Positions 8,261 to 15,600 of a stretch of DNA of 22,030 nt are shown in pieces. The stretch is from DASWNP01 sp035537095. GTDB taxonomy: Bacteria; Acidobacteriota; Blastocatellia; Pyrinomonadales; Pyrinomonadaceae. Below the pieces are notes generated by a model. The model was not told the DNA's origin and did no database searches. It worked only from the letters and a program-made list of their open reading frames with translations. How positions within the stretch are numbered: position 1 is the first letter of the stretch; the number at the start of each line of letters is the position of its first letter. The stretch is from contig DATLMV010000187.1 of assembly GCA_035537095.1 (NCBI GenBank), positions 1 to 22,030 of the forward strand. Reading direction: 5' to 3'. The translations under genes and the position numbers were made by a program.

Positions 8261-8704
8261 ATGTTGAAAGATTTCAGAGAGTTCATCAGTCGCGGCAACG
8301 TGATAGACCTCGCGGTGGCGGTCGTCATCGGCGCGGCCTTCGGCAAAATCATCACCTCGCTCGTCGAAGGCATCCTGATGCCGCCCATCGGACTGCTGCT
8401 CGGCAAGGTGGATTTCGCAAGCCTCTTCTACGTGCTCGACGCCTCACAAGGCACGCCCGCATCTCTCGCCGACGCGAAAGCGAAGGGCATTCCCGTCGTC
8501 GCCTACGGCGCGTTCATCAATGATGTCGTCAGCTTTCTCATCATCGCCTTCATCGTCTTCCTGATCGTGCGGCGCGTCAACGCCATCAAGAGCAGGCAGG
8601 AGCCCGCCGCCGTGGCGACCAAAGATTGCCCGCATTGTCTCTCGACCATCCCGCTCAAAGCGACGCGCTGCGCCGAATGCTGCGTTGACCTGCAAGCGGC
8701 ATGA
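8261..8704 (+). CDS. mscL: Large-conductance mechanosensitive channel with zinc-ribbon-like tail
   Basis: 147 residues. Pentameric inner-membrane channel that opens under membrane tension to release solutes during hypo-osmotic shock. The N-terminus MLKDFREFISRGNVIDLAVA and the following TM1 (GAAFGKIITSLVEGILMPP) are diagnostic; TM2 is about residues 84-103 (AFINDVVSFLIIAFIVFLIV), then the RRVN basic turn. The C-terminal bundle is replaced or followed by a four-cysteine segment, C123-x2-C126 and C137-x2-C140, reading CPHCLSTIPLKATRCAEC, which looks like a rubredoxin-type zinc knuckle. Such tails occur in MscL of several phyla. GGAGA lies 10 nt upstream of the ATG. Nothing suggests co-transcription with the next gene, which begins 187 nt away. 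Confidence 0.95.
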   Translation: MLKDFREFISRGNVIDLAVAVVIGAAFGKIITSLVEGILMPPIGLLLGKVDFASLFYVLDASQGTPASLADAKAKGIPVVAYGAFINDVVSFLIIAFIVFLIVRRVNAIKSRQEPAAVATKDCPHCLSTIPLKATRCAECCVDLQAA

Positions 8705-8891
8705 ACACGGGAGAGACTCAACTCGCGCCGCGTTGGTTTCGACGCAGTTTCTTGATGGAGTTTTGATGGCGGCTTTCGTCGCGGTTGTGTTATATGAGAC
8801 GCGGGGCAACCGTCGAACGAATAAACTCGAATGAGGAACGCGAAACAGTCGGCGTGCATATCTTTTGTGCCGCCGTTCGTGAGGCGAAAAG

Positions 8892-9287
8892 ATGAAAACT
8901 CCGAAGCAGTCGCGCGCTCAAGCGCAGTCGTCGTCGCCGTCATCGCGTCGGCGTTTCACGAAGGCAGTCGCGGCGGCGTTCGTCGCCGCGCCGCTCGTCG
9001 CCGCATCTTCCGGCGCGAACTCGCAGACGCCGCCCGCGACAAAAGAGGCGACCGCGCCGCCGAACCCGCAGCCGTCGCCGACGCCCGCCGCAGCCGCGCC
9101 GCCGAAGCCTTCGCCGCTCGCCGAGTCGTACGCGGAAGTGGCGCGCGTCCGCTTCGGCGAAGGACTCAAGCCCGAAGAACTCGAACGCGTCAAACGCGAC
9201 CTCGACGGCAACGTCCGCACAGCCGAACGCCTGCGCGCCTCCAAACTCAAGAACGCCGACGAACCCGACTTCGTTTTTATCCCTTGA
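8892..9287 (+). CDS. Small Tat-signal protein, possible partner of the amidase
   Basis: 131 residues. Residues 18-24 give a twin-arginine motif (S-R-R-R-F-T-K) followed by an Ala-rich hydrophobic core and an AxA-type cleavage region, so export in a folded state through Tat is expected. A Pro/Ala/Thr linker (about residues 45-75) leads to a small helical domain (about 76-131) ending DEPDFVFIP. I recognise that ending only loosely: short partner proteins encoded beside AtzE-type amidases (AtzG-like, DUF4089) have similar Asp/Glu-Pro-x-x-Phe tails. This is inference. GAGG lies 7 nt before the ATG. The TGA stop is 13 nt from hairpin element B, after which the amidase follows on the same strand. 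Confidence 0.7.
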   Translation: MKTPKQSRAQAQSSSPSSRRRFTKAVAAAFVAAPLVAASSGANSQTPPATKEATAPPNPQPSPTPAAAAPPKPSPLAESYAEVARVRFGEGLKPEELERVKRDLDGNVRTAERLRASKLKNADEPDFVFIP

Positions 9288-9298
9288 AAAAACTGCAA

Positions 9299-9403
9299 GG
9301 GGAAAGGGGAAACGGTCAAAAGGGTAAAGGGAGAAAGCATCTATCGTTGACCTCTGTCTTCTATCTTTATCTTTTACATCTTCGCCCTTTAACCTTTTCC
9401 CCC
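9299..9403. repeat. Heptamer hairpin element B (GGGGAAA/GGGTAAA family)
   Basis: The purine-rich left arm 9299-9338 alternates GGGGAAA, GGTCAAAA and GGGTAAA. The pyrimidine-rich right arm 9383-9403 is an imperfect complement: about 16 of 19 positions pair between 9307-9325 and 9384-9401. It is the same sequence family as element A, 7 kb away, and shares AAAGATAGAAGACAGA-like interior motifs with it. It fills the gap between the Tat protein and the amidase and could attenuate read-through. Confidence 0.65.
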
Positions 9404-9409
9404 AAGTCT

Positions 9410-9421
9410 TTCACATGTGAA
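9410..9421. promoter_or_regulatory. 12-bp perfect palindrome before the amidase
   Basis: TTCACATGTGAA is perfectly symmetric and ends 14 nt before the amidase ATG. It could be an operator; no promoter boxes are convincing around it. Confidence 0.3.
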
Positions 9422-9435
9422 TACACGAAAACCTT

Positions 9436-10869
9436 ATGTTGCCTACAGACATCTTTTTTGCACCTGTTAGCGAACTGGCGGCGCAGATTCGCGCGCGGCG
9501 CGTGTCGCCGGTGGAACTGGCCGAAGGGTATCTGGCGCGTTGGGAGACGCACGGGCGGCGGCTCGGCGCGGTCGCAACGCCGATGCGCGAGACGGCGTTG
9601 CGTGAAGCGCGCGCGGCGGAGCGTGAGATTCGCGCGGGGCGTTATCGTGGCCCGTTGCACGGTGTTCCTTACGGCGTCAAGGATCTGTTGGCGACGCGCG
9701 AGGCTAACACGACGTGGGGCGCTGCGCCCTACAAAGATCAACGCTTCGATTACGACGCGACCATCATCCGGCGTCTGCGCGAAGCGGGGGCGGTCTTGCT
9801 CGGCAAGCTGGCGATGATCGAACTGGCGGGCGGCATGGGCTACAACCAAGCCGACGCGAGCCTGACGGGCGCGTGCCGCACGCCTTGGAACGCGAACTTT
9901 TGGAGCGGCGGTTCGTCTTCGGGGCCGGGCGCGGCGGTGGCGGCTGGCCTCGTCGGCTTCGCCATCGGTTCGGAGACTTCCGGCTCAATCATCACCCCGG
10001 CGGCCTTCTGCGGCGTCTCGGGGTTGCGGCCCACTTACGGCGCGGTGTCGCGTCATGGCGCGATGGCGCTCTGCTGGACGCTCGACAAGCTCGGCCCGAT
10101 GTGTCGTTCGGCGGAAGACTGCGCGCTCGTGCTCGCGGCAATCGCCGGACAAGACCCGCTCGACCCCACCTCGCGCGCGCACGATTTTCGCTACCCGCCA
10201 CCGCGCCCGAACGCAGCGGCGACAGCGCGACGACGCGCGACGCTCCCGCGCGTCGCCGTGATGAAGGACTCCTATGAGAAGGCGCAACCCGAAGTGCGCG
10301 AGAACTTCCTGCGCTCGCTCGAAGTGTTGAAGCGGTTCGCGCGCGTCGAGATGGATGTCAAGCTGCCGGAGTTTCCTTACGGCCCTGCGGTCGGGACGAT
10401 TGTTGACGCCGAGGGCGCGAGCGCGTTTCGTGAACTGATCGAGACGGGACGCGTTCGAGAGTTGGCATCGCCCGAGGGACGCACGGGCGGCTATGCGGCG
10501 TCGCTTGTCACCGCCGTTGATTATCTACACGCGATGCGTCTGCGCGCGCCGATGCGTCGCGCTTGGAACGAGATGTTCAAGAAGCATGAAGTGCTCGTCG
10601 CGCCTTCGCGCTCGACCGTCGCCTATCCTGTTGATAAGACCTTCGACCAAGCGTATCCGAACATCGGCGCATCGTCGCCCATCGGCGCAAGCAACCTTGT
10701 CGGCGTGCCCGCCATCTCTGTCCCGAACGGTTTCGGGCAGCATGGTTTGCCGACAGGCATACAACTCGTCGGGCCAGCTTGGAGCGAGTCCTCGTTGATT
10801 GATTTAGCCGTTCGTTTTCAACAACTTACGGACTGGCACAGACGACAGCCGCCGATGCCCGAAGCCTGA
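9436..10869 (+). CDS. Amidase-signature family hydrolase
   Basis: 477 residues, typical for the family. The Ser-cisSer-Lys triad is complete: K82 in GVPYGVKDLL, the cis-Ser in WSGGSSSGPG (S161 or S162), and nucleophile S184 in GSETSGSIITPA. C-terminal NLVGVPAISVPNGF and GLPTGIQLVGP are also canonical. It hydrolyses a C-N amide bond; the substrate cannot be read from sequence. GatA is unlikely: there are no gatB/gatC neighbours. No signal peptide is present, although the upstream small gene has a Tat signal. ATG 9436 is the only good start: an in-frame TGA lies at 9418-9420. There is no recognisable Shine-Dalgarno, so translation may depend on the upstream gene or on the local AT-rich leader. 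Confidence 0.9.
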   Translation: MLPTDIFFAPVSELAAQIRARRVSPVELAEGYLARWETHGRRLGAVATPMRETALREARAAEREIRAGRYRGPLHGVPYGVKDLLATREANTTWGAAPYKDQRFDYDATIIRRLREAGAVLLGKLAMIELAGGMGYNQADASLTGACRTPWNANFWSGGSSSGPGAAVAAGLVGFAIGSETSGSIITPAAFCGVSGLRPTYGAVSRHGAMALCWTLDKLGPMCRSAEDCALVLAAIAGQDPLDPTSRAHDFRYPPPRPNAAATARRRATLPRVAVMKDSYEKAQPEVRENFLRSLEVLKRFARVEMDVKLPEFPYGPAVGTIVDAEGASAFRELIETGRVRELASPEGRTGGYAASLVTAVDYLHAMRLRAPMRRAWNEMFKKHEVLVAPSRSTVAYPVDKTFDQAYPNIGASSPIGASNLVGVPAISVPNGFGQHGLPTGIQLVGPAWSESSLIDLAVRFQQLTDWHRRQPPMPEA

Positions 10870-11353
10870 TTTTGAAGCCCTTCCGAGACGCTTCGGAGGA
10901 ACATAACATCTGTCGGGTTTTTGCTGCGCCGCGTCAGTTGAGAGAACTTTTCCGCTCGACAACTCACACGATTTTCGCGTCCGACGCCTCACTCCCCGTT
11001 CCGGCACTATCTTTGCTCTCACATCTCCGGCGCTGACGTCTCGGAGAGCGAAATCAGCTTGAACTTTAAGAAGGCGAACGACGTACAGCTTGGGTTCATT
11101 TGCCCGACCGCCGAACGGCGCGCAAACATAACATTGCTTCACGGTTCGTCCGCTTCCGTACGTAGGTTAACGTACGCAAGATGACGGTGAAGTAAACATG
11201 CCGGTGGACTCGAAGCTTCGAGTGATGCCGGTCAACTTTAATCAAATGCCCCAACGGATTTTGTGAGACTGAGTTGAAGGCAGAGGGCAACGGCCCTGCC
11301 GTCGCAGTCATCTATCAGGTTCAACAAAACTCACGACAGGGAGAAAGACTTTT
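10870..11353. other. 484-nt intergenic region with dyads before the outer-membrane gene
   Basis: No credible gene. GC content falls relative to the flanks, especially after about 11050. It contains a 5-bp stem near 10880-10900 (TCCGA/TCGGA, no U-run) and a dyad CGTACGT/ACGTACG at 11157-11163 and 11170-11176. A 16-bp palindrome lies at 11208-11223 and an ACGGC-CCT-GCCGT hairpin near 11289-11301. I find no convincing -35/-10 pair. A long leader with regulatory sites for the outer-membrane gene is likely. Confidence 0.5.
11198..11232. promoter_or_regulatory. Palindrome inside direct repeats, operator-like
   Basis: ACTCGAAGCTTCGAGT (11208-11223) is a perfect 16-bp palindrome. It is bracketed by direct repeats ATGCCGGT at 11198-11205 and 11225-11232. 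It lies about 130 nt upstream of the outer-membrane protein ATG. Confidence 0.45.
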
Positions 11354-12049
11354 ATGCGTAAATTGATTCTTCTGGCAATCCTTATTGCCTGCGCTGCGCC
11401 GATGACTTTCGCGCAGACCACCAGCGATTATCCGAGCGTCGAATTCTTCGCCGGTTATTCCAATGCCCGCGTTGACAACACGGGCGGCGACGAAGACCTC
11501 GATTTCGGCGTCCCCGGCACGATCACGAGCAACTCGGATTTCTTCAACAACGAGCGCGTCGGCTTCCACGGCTTTCAGGCGTCGTTGATCGGCAACGTTC
11601 ACCGGAACGTCGGCATCAAGGGCGACGTGTCAGGCCACTTCAAGAGCGAAGATGCTTCCGTGACCTTCACCCCGACGGGCGGCACGTCCGTCACGCAGAA
11701 CTTCCAGACCAAAGCGCGTCTCTACAACGTGCTCGGCGGGCCTGAGTTCAAAGCGCGTAACACCAGCGCGGTGACGCCTTGGGCGCACGCGCTCTTCGGC
11801 ATCGCGCATGCCAACGTCGAGTTCTCGGCCACGACCGGCCCCTTCGCCGGTCTCTCCGAGAGCGACAGCGACACCGGCTTTGCGATGGCCTTCGGCGGCG
11901 GTCTCGACTTCCGCGCCAGCAACCGCGTCAGCGTTCGCGCTTCTGCCGACTACAACCCGACGTTCCTCGGCAACGACAACTCCACCACCTTGAACCGCAG
12001 CAACCGTCAGGACAACCTGCGCTTCTCGATTGGTCTTCTGTTCCACTAA
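11354..12049 (+). CDS. Outer-membrane beta-barrel protein
   Basis: 231 residues. A Sec signal peptide (MRKLILLAILIACAAPMTFA, cleavage after FAQ or TFA) precedes a small barrel of about eight strands with alternating hydrophobic residues and Gly/Asn turns: VEFFAGYSNARV, GFHGFQASLIGNV, VGIKGDVSGHF, ARLYNVLGGPEF, TPWAHALFGIAHANVEF, FAMAFGGGLDFRA, VSVRASADYNPTF and a final LRFSIGLLFH. The closing strand with an aromatic near the end is the usual BAM sorting signal. It resembles OmpA-type/opacity-like porin-family domains, without the peptidoglycan-binding domain. Function is structural, adhesive or small-molecule permeation; I cannot say which. GGAG lies 10 nt before ATG 11354. A strong terminator follows, so it is probably a single-gene transcript. 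Confidence 0.85.
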   Translation: MRKLILLAILIACAAPMTFAQTTSDYPSVEFFAGYSNARVDNTGGDEDLDFGVPGTITSNSDFFNNERVGFHGFQASLIGNVHRNVGIKGDVSGHFKSEDASVTFTPTGGTSVTQNFQTKARLYNVLGGPEFKARNTSAVTPWAHALFGIAHANVEFSATTGPFAGLSESDSDTGFAMAFGGGLDFRASNRVSVRASADYNPTFLGNDNSTTLNRSNRQDNLRFSIGLLFH

Positions 12050-12074
12050 ACCGGACTCGCTTCTAAGCGAATCA

Positions 12075-12120
12075 AAAATCGCCCGAACTTCTCGACAGAG
12101 GTTCGGGCGATTTTCTTTAT
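12075..12120 (+). terminator. Rho-independent terminator, probably bidirectional
   Basis: A perfect 14-bp stem (12075-12088 with 12101-12114) carries a GC-rich core GCCCGAAC. The 12-nt loop region can fold further into CTC-GACA-GAG. It ends in TTTT followed by CTTTAT. The minus strand also has a T-run after the stem, so it can close both the outer-membrane gene and the convergent cheA. Confidence 0.92.
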
Positions 12121-12180
12121 CGCAAACTCATCGCGCGCGAGTTCGCGGGCAACGGCAAACTCTCCCTCCGGCGCGTCCGT

Positions 12181-14325
12181 TTATTTTCCGCCGCTCCACA
12201 TCTCCAACAGGCGCGGCAGGTCGAGCACGAGCGCGACCGTGCCGTCGCGCAATTCGGTCGCGCCGCTGACGCCGCGCCAGCGCGTCGCGTGGCGACCCAA
12301 ACTGCGGACGAGCACTTCGCTGCGCCCGTCCCAACCGTCAACCACGACCGCCGCGCGCTCCGGCATGTGCTCTCCGCTCTCCTGCATCTCGCGGCGCGCG
12401 ACGTGCGCGATGATGACCTGCACGCGTTCACCGTTCGTGCCGTTCGCGTCCGCCGTTCCCCGGCCCAACAGCGCGCGCAGAGAGACGAGCGGCAGAACTT
12501 CCGCGCGCCAGCGCGCGACGCGCCCGTTCTCGCTCTCCTTGATGTCGGAGCGCGCGACGTGGCCCGCCTCGACGACGTGACGGTCATAGACGCAATAGCG
12601 TTCCCCCGCCGCGTGCACGATGAGCGAAGGAATCAGCGCGAGCGTCGTCGGCAGCCGCATCTCGAAGGTCGTGCCCGCGCCCGTCCGGCTCCACACGCGC
12701 AGTTCGCCGCCCGCGCGTTCCACCGCGCGCTCCACCACGTCGAGCCCGACGCCGCGCCCCGAAAAGGGCGAAAGCTCGCTCGCCGTCGAGAAGTTCGGGC
12801 GAAAGATGAGACGCAACGCCTGTTGCTCCGAGAGTTGCGCGTCGTCCGAGACGATGCCGCGCGCGACGGCGGCGCGCGTGACGTTGGCGGGGTCAATGCC
12901 GCGCCCGTCGTCGGAGACGCGCAGCACGACGCGGCTGCCCTCGCCCCACGCTTCCAGACGCACGCGCCCGCTCGCCGTCTTGCCCGCCGCGATTCGCTCG
13001 TCCGCCGTCTCGATGCCGTGATGGACAGCGTTGCGCAAGAGATGAAGGAGCGGGTCGGCAATCGCATCGGCGAGCGACTTGTCGAGGCTGACTTCGCCGC
13101 CCGACGTGGAAAACTCCACCTGCCTTCCGGCCATCCGCGCCACGCTCGCCCCCGCGCGCGCGGCGCGCTCAAGCGTCTGGCCGATGGGAACCATCCGCAA
13201 CTCGATGAGCCCCGCTTCGAGTTCCACGAAGCGACGGCGGATGCGCGCCGCGCGTGTTTCGATTTCGCTGCGCGCGTCGCCGCCCGCGAGCGCGAGGTCG
13301 AGCGCGCCGGTCGTGTCGTTGAAGAGTTCGTGCGCGGCGGAGATGAGATTATCCAACTCTTCGAGCGGCACGCGCACGAGGTTCGTCAGAGCGGAGACGG
13401 AGCCGCCCGTCGCCGCCGAATCGAACGACGAAAACGAAGCATCCGCGAACGATGGTGACGACGAATCCGCGAACGCCGCCGCGTCTTCCGTCGGCGACTG
13501 CGCGACGTTGTTATTGCTGCGCTCGCCTTGCGTCGCCGCGCGGCTGGTCGGCTCGTCTTCTCGGGCGTCTTCGTTGTGCGCGTCGAGCGTTGCGCCGAAG
13601 GGAGCGATGCGGGCGGCGACCTGCGGCGCGCTCTGCGCGGGCGTCGCGTAGACGAGGCGAAAGCGGACGCGCTCGGGCGCGCTCGCTTCGATACCGGGGA
13701 GCGTCGAGATGATTTCGCCGGTCTCGGCCAGCGTGTCGCTCAAGCGGCGAAACTGCTCGTCGAAGTTGTTGAGGTCGAAGCTCACATCAACGATGCACAT
13801 CAGCGCGCCCTCGCCCGCCGTTTCGCGCAGGCGTTGCAGTTCGTATTCGCTGAGCGACTGCCGGATTTCGGCGGGCAGGAAAGCGTAGAGGGAAGCGGAT
13901 TCCGGCGCGTCCGTTGGCGCGTTGGTTTGGGGGGATGCGGTTGCGGATAGTCGGCGCAGGCGGGCCAAGAGGGCGGGCGGCGTCGCGGTCTGCTGACCGC
14001 CGCGCGCCACCGCGCTCAGATTCTCGGCGATGGCCTGCACCGTCTCTTCAAATAAATCGAGCACGCCAATATCGAGCACGACGCGGCCCATCCGCACGGC
14101 GTCGAGCGCGGACTCGAACTCGTGCGCCAACTCGCCCGTCGCCTCAAGTCCGGCGGCGGAGGCCGTGCCCTTCATCGTATGGACGTGGCGGAAGATGCGC
14201 CCGACGAGTTCGCGCCGCGCGCGCCCGTCCGCGTGCCGCACTCGCAGCGCGCCGATGTCCGCAAACAACGACTCGAATAGCTCTTCAGCTTCGCCGAGAA
14301 ATTCACGCAGAAGTTGCTCGTCCAT
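12181..14325 (-). CDS. cheA: Chemotaxis-type histidine kinase CheA
   Basis: 714 residues. Autophosphorylating kinase of a chemosensory array. Order: an HPt domain with phospho-acceptor H49 in HVHTMKGT; an acidic, Ser/Asn-rich linker; a dimerisation helix pair starting near NLVRVPLEELDNLI; a GHKL ATPase with N-box LLRNAVHHGIE, G1 DDGRGID and G2 FSGRGVGLDVV; and a C-terminal CheW-like regulatory domain from about LPTTLALIPSLIVHAAGERY. No receiver domain is present. ATG at the complement of 14323-14325 is chosen; a TTG 12 nt upstream also reads in frame but lies in repeat element D. The CheW-like domain carries a short Asn/Thr/Gly insertion (TADANGTNGE). It is last in a ribH-nusB-cheA order, and no receptor, cheY or cheB is in view. 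Confidence 0.93.
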   Translation of the reverse strand: MDEQLLREFLGEAEELFESLFADIGALRVRHADGRARRELVGRIFRHVHTMKGTASAAGLEATGELAHEFESALDAVRMGRVVLDIGVLDLFEETVQAIAENLSAVARGGQQTATPPALLARLRRLSATASPQTNAPTDAPESASLYAFLPAEIRQSLSEYELQRLRETAGEGALMCIVDVSFDLNNFDEQFRRLSDTLAETGEIISTLPGIEASAPERVRFRLVYATPAQSAPQVAARIAPFGATLDAHNEDAREDEPTSRAATQGERSNNNVAQSPTEDAAAFADSSSPSFADASFSSFDSAATGGSVSALTNLVRVPLEELDNLISAAHELFNDTTGALDLALAGGDARSEIETRAARIRRRFVELEAGLIELRMVPIGQTLERAARAGASVARMAGRQVEFSTSGGEVSLDKSLADAIADPLLHLLRNAVHHGIETADERIAAGKTASGRVRLEAWGEGSRVVLRVSDDGRGIDPANVTRAAVARGIVSDDAQLSEQQALRLIFRPNFSTASELSPFSGRGVGLDVVERAVERAGGELRVWSRTGAGTTFEMRLPTTLALIPSLIVHAAGERYCVYDRHVVEAGHVARSDIKESENGRVARWRAEVLPLVSLRALLGRGTADANGTNGERVQVIIAHVARREMQESGEHMPERAAVVVDGWDGRSEVLVRSLGRHATRWRGVSGATELRDGTVALVLDLPRLLEMWSGGK

Positions 14326-14330
14326 ATCAA

Positions 14331-14460
14331 CGTCCAAAGTCTAAAGTCCAACGTCCAAAGTCACAAGACAAAAAGCGGCTATTGAAACCATCCTTGCCTT
14401 TCTTTTTGACTTTGGACGTTGGACTTTCAGACTTTGGACTTATCTCCGACTTTGGACTTT
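14331..14460. repeat. Heptamer hairpin element D (GTCCAAA family)
   Basis: The left arm 14332-14375 runs GTCCAAA, GTCTAAA, GTCCAAC, GTCCAAA. The right arm 14406-14460 is its reverse complement plus one further GTCCAAA-type unit at 14448-14457. A 20-bp perfect stem pairs 14343-14362 with 14408-14427, extended by 11 bp across a one-base bulge. It fills the whole nusB-cheA gap: it begins 1 nt from the nusB stop and ends 5 nt from the cheA ATG. Confidence 0.85.
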
Positions 14461-14461
14461 T

Positions 14462-14950
14462 TTAAGCCGAGGCGGTGCGTTCGTCGCCTTCGTCTTCCGA
14501 AGGCTCTTCGGCGTCGGAATCTTCTTGCGGGCGTTCGTGGTCGAGGTCGCGTTTGATGGCATCGAGGATGCCGTTGATAAACTGTGTGGCTTCGTAGGTG
14601 GAGAAGCGGCGCGCGATCTCTAAGGCCTCGTTGATGGCGACGGTGCGCGGCGTCCGTTCGTGCAGGAACTCATAGACGGCGAGGCGCAGGACGTTGCGGT
14701 CAACGACGGCCATCCGCGAGATGCGCCAATGCTCGGCGCGCGAGCGGATGCGTTCGTCTATCTCCTCCAAGTGCGACAGCGCGCCGATGGCGAGCCGCGA
14801 CGAAAACTCGCGCGCCGCCTCGTCCGTACCGGAGTCTCCCAACTCTTCCCAGTACGAGCGCACCAACTCATCGGCACGAATCGTACCCATGACATCAGCC
14901 GCAAAGAGCATTTGCAAGGCGCACTCGCGCGCCTTACGCCGCGAACCCAT
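14462..14950 (-). CDS. nusB: Transcription antitermination factor NusB
   Basis: 162 residues, slightly longer than the usual 130-150. All-helical RNA-binding protein that, with NusE (ribosomal S10), binds boxA and supports rRNA antitermination. The N-terminal GSRRKARECALQMLFAADVMG and the C-terminal RTPRTVAINEALEIARRFSTYEATQFINGILDAI are classic. The last 25 residues are an acidic tail rich in Glu, Asp and Ser, beyond the NusB fold. GAGGA lies immediately upstream of the ATG with very short spacing. Position directly after ribH is a common bacterial order; here the two are separated by hairpin element E. The TAA stop (complement of 14462-14464) abuts element D. Confidence 0.95.
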   Translation of the reverse strand: MGSRRKARECALQMLFAADVMGTIRADELVRSYWEELGDSGTDEAAREFSSRLAIGALSHLEEIDERIRSRAEHWRISRMAVVDRNVLRLAVYEFLHERTPRTVAINEALEIARRFSTYEATQFINGILDAIKRDLDHERPQEDSDAEEPSEDEGDERTASA

Positions 14951-14963
14951 AATCCTCGTTAAG

Positions 14964-15054
14964 AAATGATGAATGCGGAATGCGGAATGATGAATAGAAG
15001 CCCGGAAGCTTATCTCTTTTCATTCATCATGTCCGCGTTCCGCATTCATCATTT
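14964..15054. repeat. Heptamer hairpin element E (GAATGCG/GAATGAT family)
   Basis: A 17-bp perfect outer stem pairs 14964-14980 with 15038-15054. The inner part continues with one mismatch and one inserted base to about 15000/15016. Units are GAATGCG, GAATGCG, GAATGAT. The ribH stop TGA (complement of 15049-15051) lies in the repeat, and the nusB ATG begins 14 nt from its other end. The transcript of ribH-nusB must run through it. Confidence 0.85.
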
Positions 15055-15525
15055 ATTGAATGCTTCCCTGTAAAGATTGACCAACTCGACCGCCGACATC
15101 GCGGCGTCGAACCCCTTGTTGCCCGCTTTGACTCCCGCCCTGTCAATCGCCTGTTCGAGCGTGTCGGCGGTGACGATGCCGAAGAGGACGGGGATGCCCG
15201 TCTCTGCGGCGGCGTGCGCGATGCCCTTGGCGGCCTCGCCCGCGACGTAATCGAAGTGCGGCGTCTGCCCGCGAATAATCGTGCCCAGACAGATCACCGC
15301 GTCGAACCTGCCGGACTCCGCAACCTTGCGCGCCGTCAGCGGAATCTCGAACGAACCCGGAACTTTGAACTGCTCCACCGCATCGTCGCCCGCGCCGAGA
15401 CGAGCGAGCGCATCGAGCGCACCCTCGACCAGACGCGAGGTCAGAAAATCGTTCCAGCGACTCGAAACAATCGCAAAACGAAAGCCCTCGGCGTTCAAGC
15501 GTCCTTGATGTATGACAGGCGGCAA
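15049..15525 (-). CDS. ribH: 6,7-dimethyl-8-ribityllumazine synthase
   Basis: 158 residues, normal size. Penultimate riboflavin-pathway enzyme: condenses the ribityl-aminouracil with 3,4-dihydroxybutanone phosphate, usually as a 60-mer or pentamer. Diagnostic: RFAIVSSRWNDFLTSRLVEGA (the usual RFN is RWN here), VPGSFEIPLTARK, CLGTIIRGQTPHFDYV with the proton-transfer histidine H90, and GNKGFDAA near the end. The likely start is TTG (complement of 15523-15525), since MPPVIHQGRLNAEG matches family N-termini. No good Shine-Dalgarno precedes it; an alternative TTG nine codons on has AAGGA close upstream. It is read from the promoter at 15572-15600. No FMN riboswitch fits in the roughly 40-nt leader. 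It is the first gene of ribH-nusB-cheA. Confidence 0.93.
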   Translation of the reverse strand: MPPVIHQGRLNAEGFRFAIVSSRWNDFLTSRLVEGALDALARLGAGDDAVEQFKVPGSFEIPLTARKVAESGRFDAVICLGTIIRGQTPHFDYVAGEAAKGIAHAAAETGIPVLFGIVTADTLEQAIDRAGVKAGNKGFDAAMSAVELVNLYREAFNK

Positions 15526-15571
15526 GGTTTCTGAACGGCTCCGAAAGAGTTTAAGGAATCATTGCTCAAGC

Positions 15572-15600
15572 AGTATATGAAAGACCGCCGGGAGTGACAA
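15572..15600 (-). promoter_or_regulatory. Near-consensus sigma70 promoter for ribH-nusB-cheA
   Basis: On the minus strand TTGTCA (15595-15600, 5 of 6), exactly 17 nt, and TATACT (15572-15577, 5 of 6). Predicted start near 15565 gives a leader of about 40 nt. The -35 box is the first heptamer of element F (TTGTCAC is the complement of GTGACAA). Confidence 0.75.

Noticed and set aside
8831..9817. 328-codon plus-strand frame spanning the Tat protein, element B and the start of the amidase
   Set aside because: It runs through three unlike regions out of frame with both real genes and passes through a hairpin repeat.
12289..13458. 389-codon open frame on the plus strand
   Set aside because: Antisense to cheA, very Arg/Ala-rich, no recognisable motif.
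14326..14337. Upstream TTG start for cheA
   Set aside because: It lies inside repeat element D; the ATG four codons on matches the usual CheA N-terminus (MDEQLLREFL).
15526..15571. FMN riboswitch before ribH
   Set aside because: The leader is about 40 nt, far too short for the conserved FMN aptamer, and none of its conserved blocks are visible.
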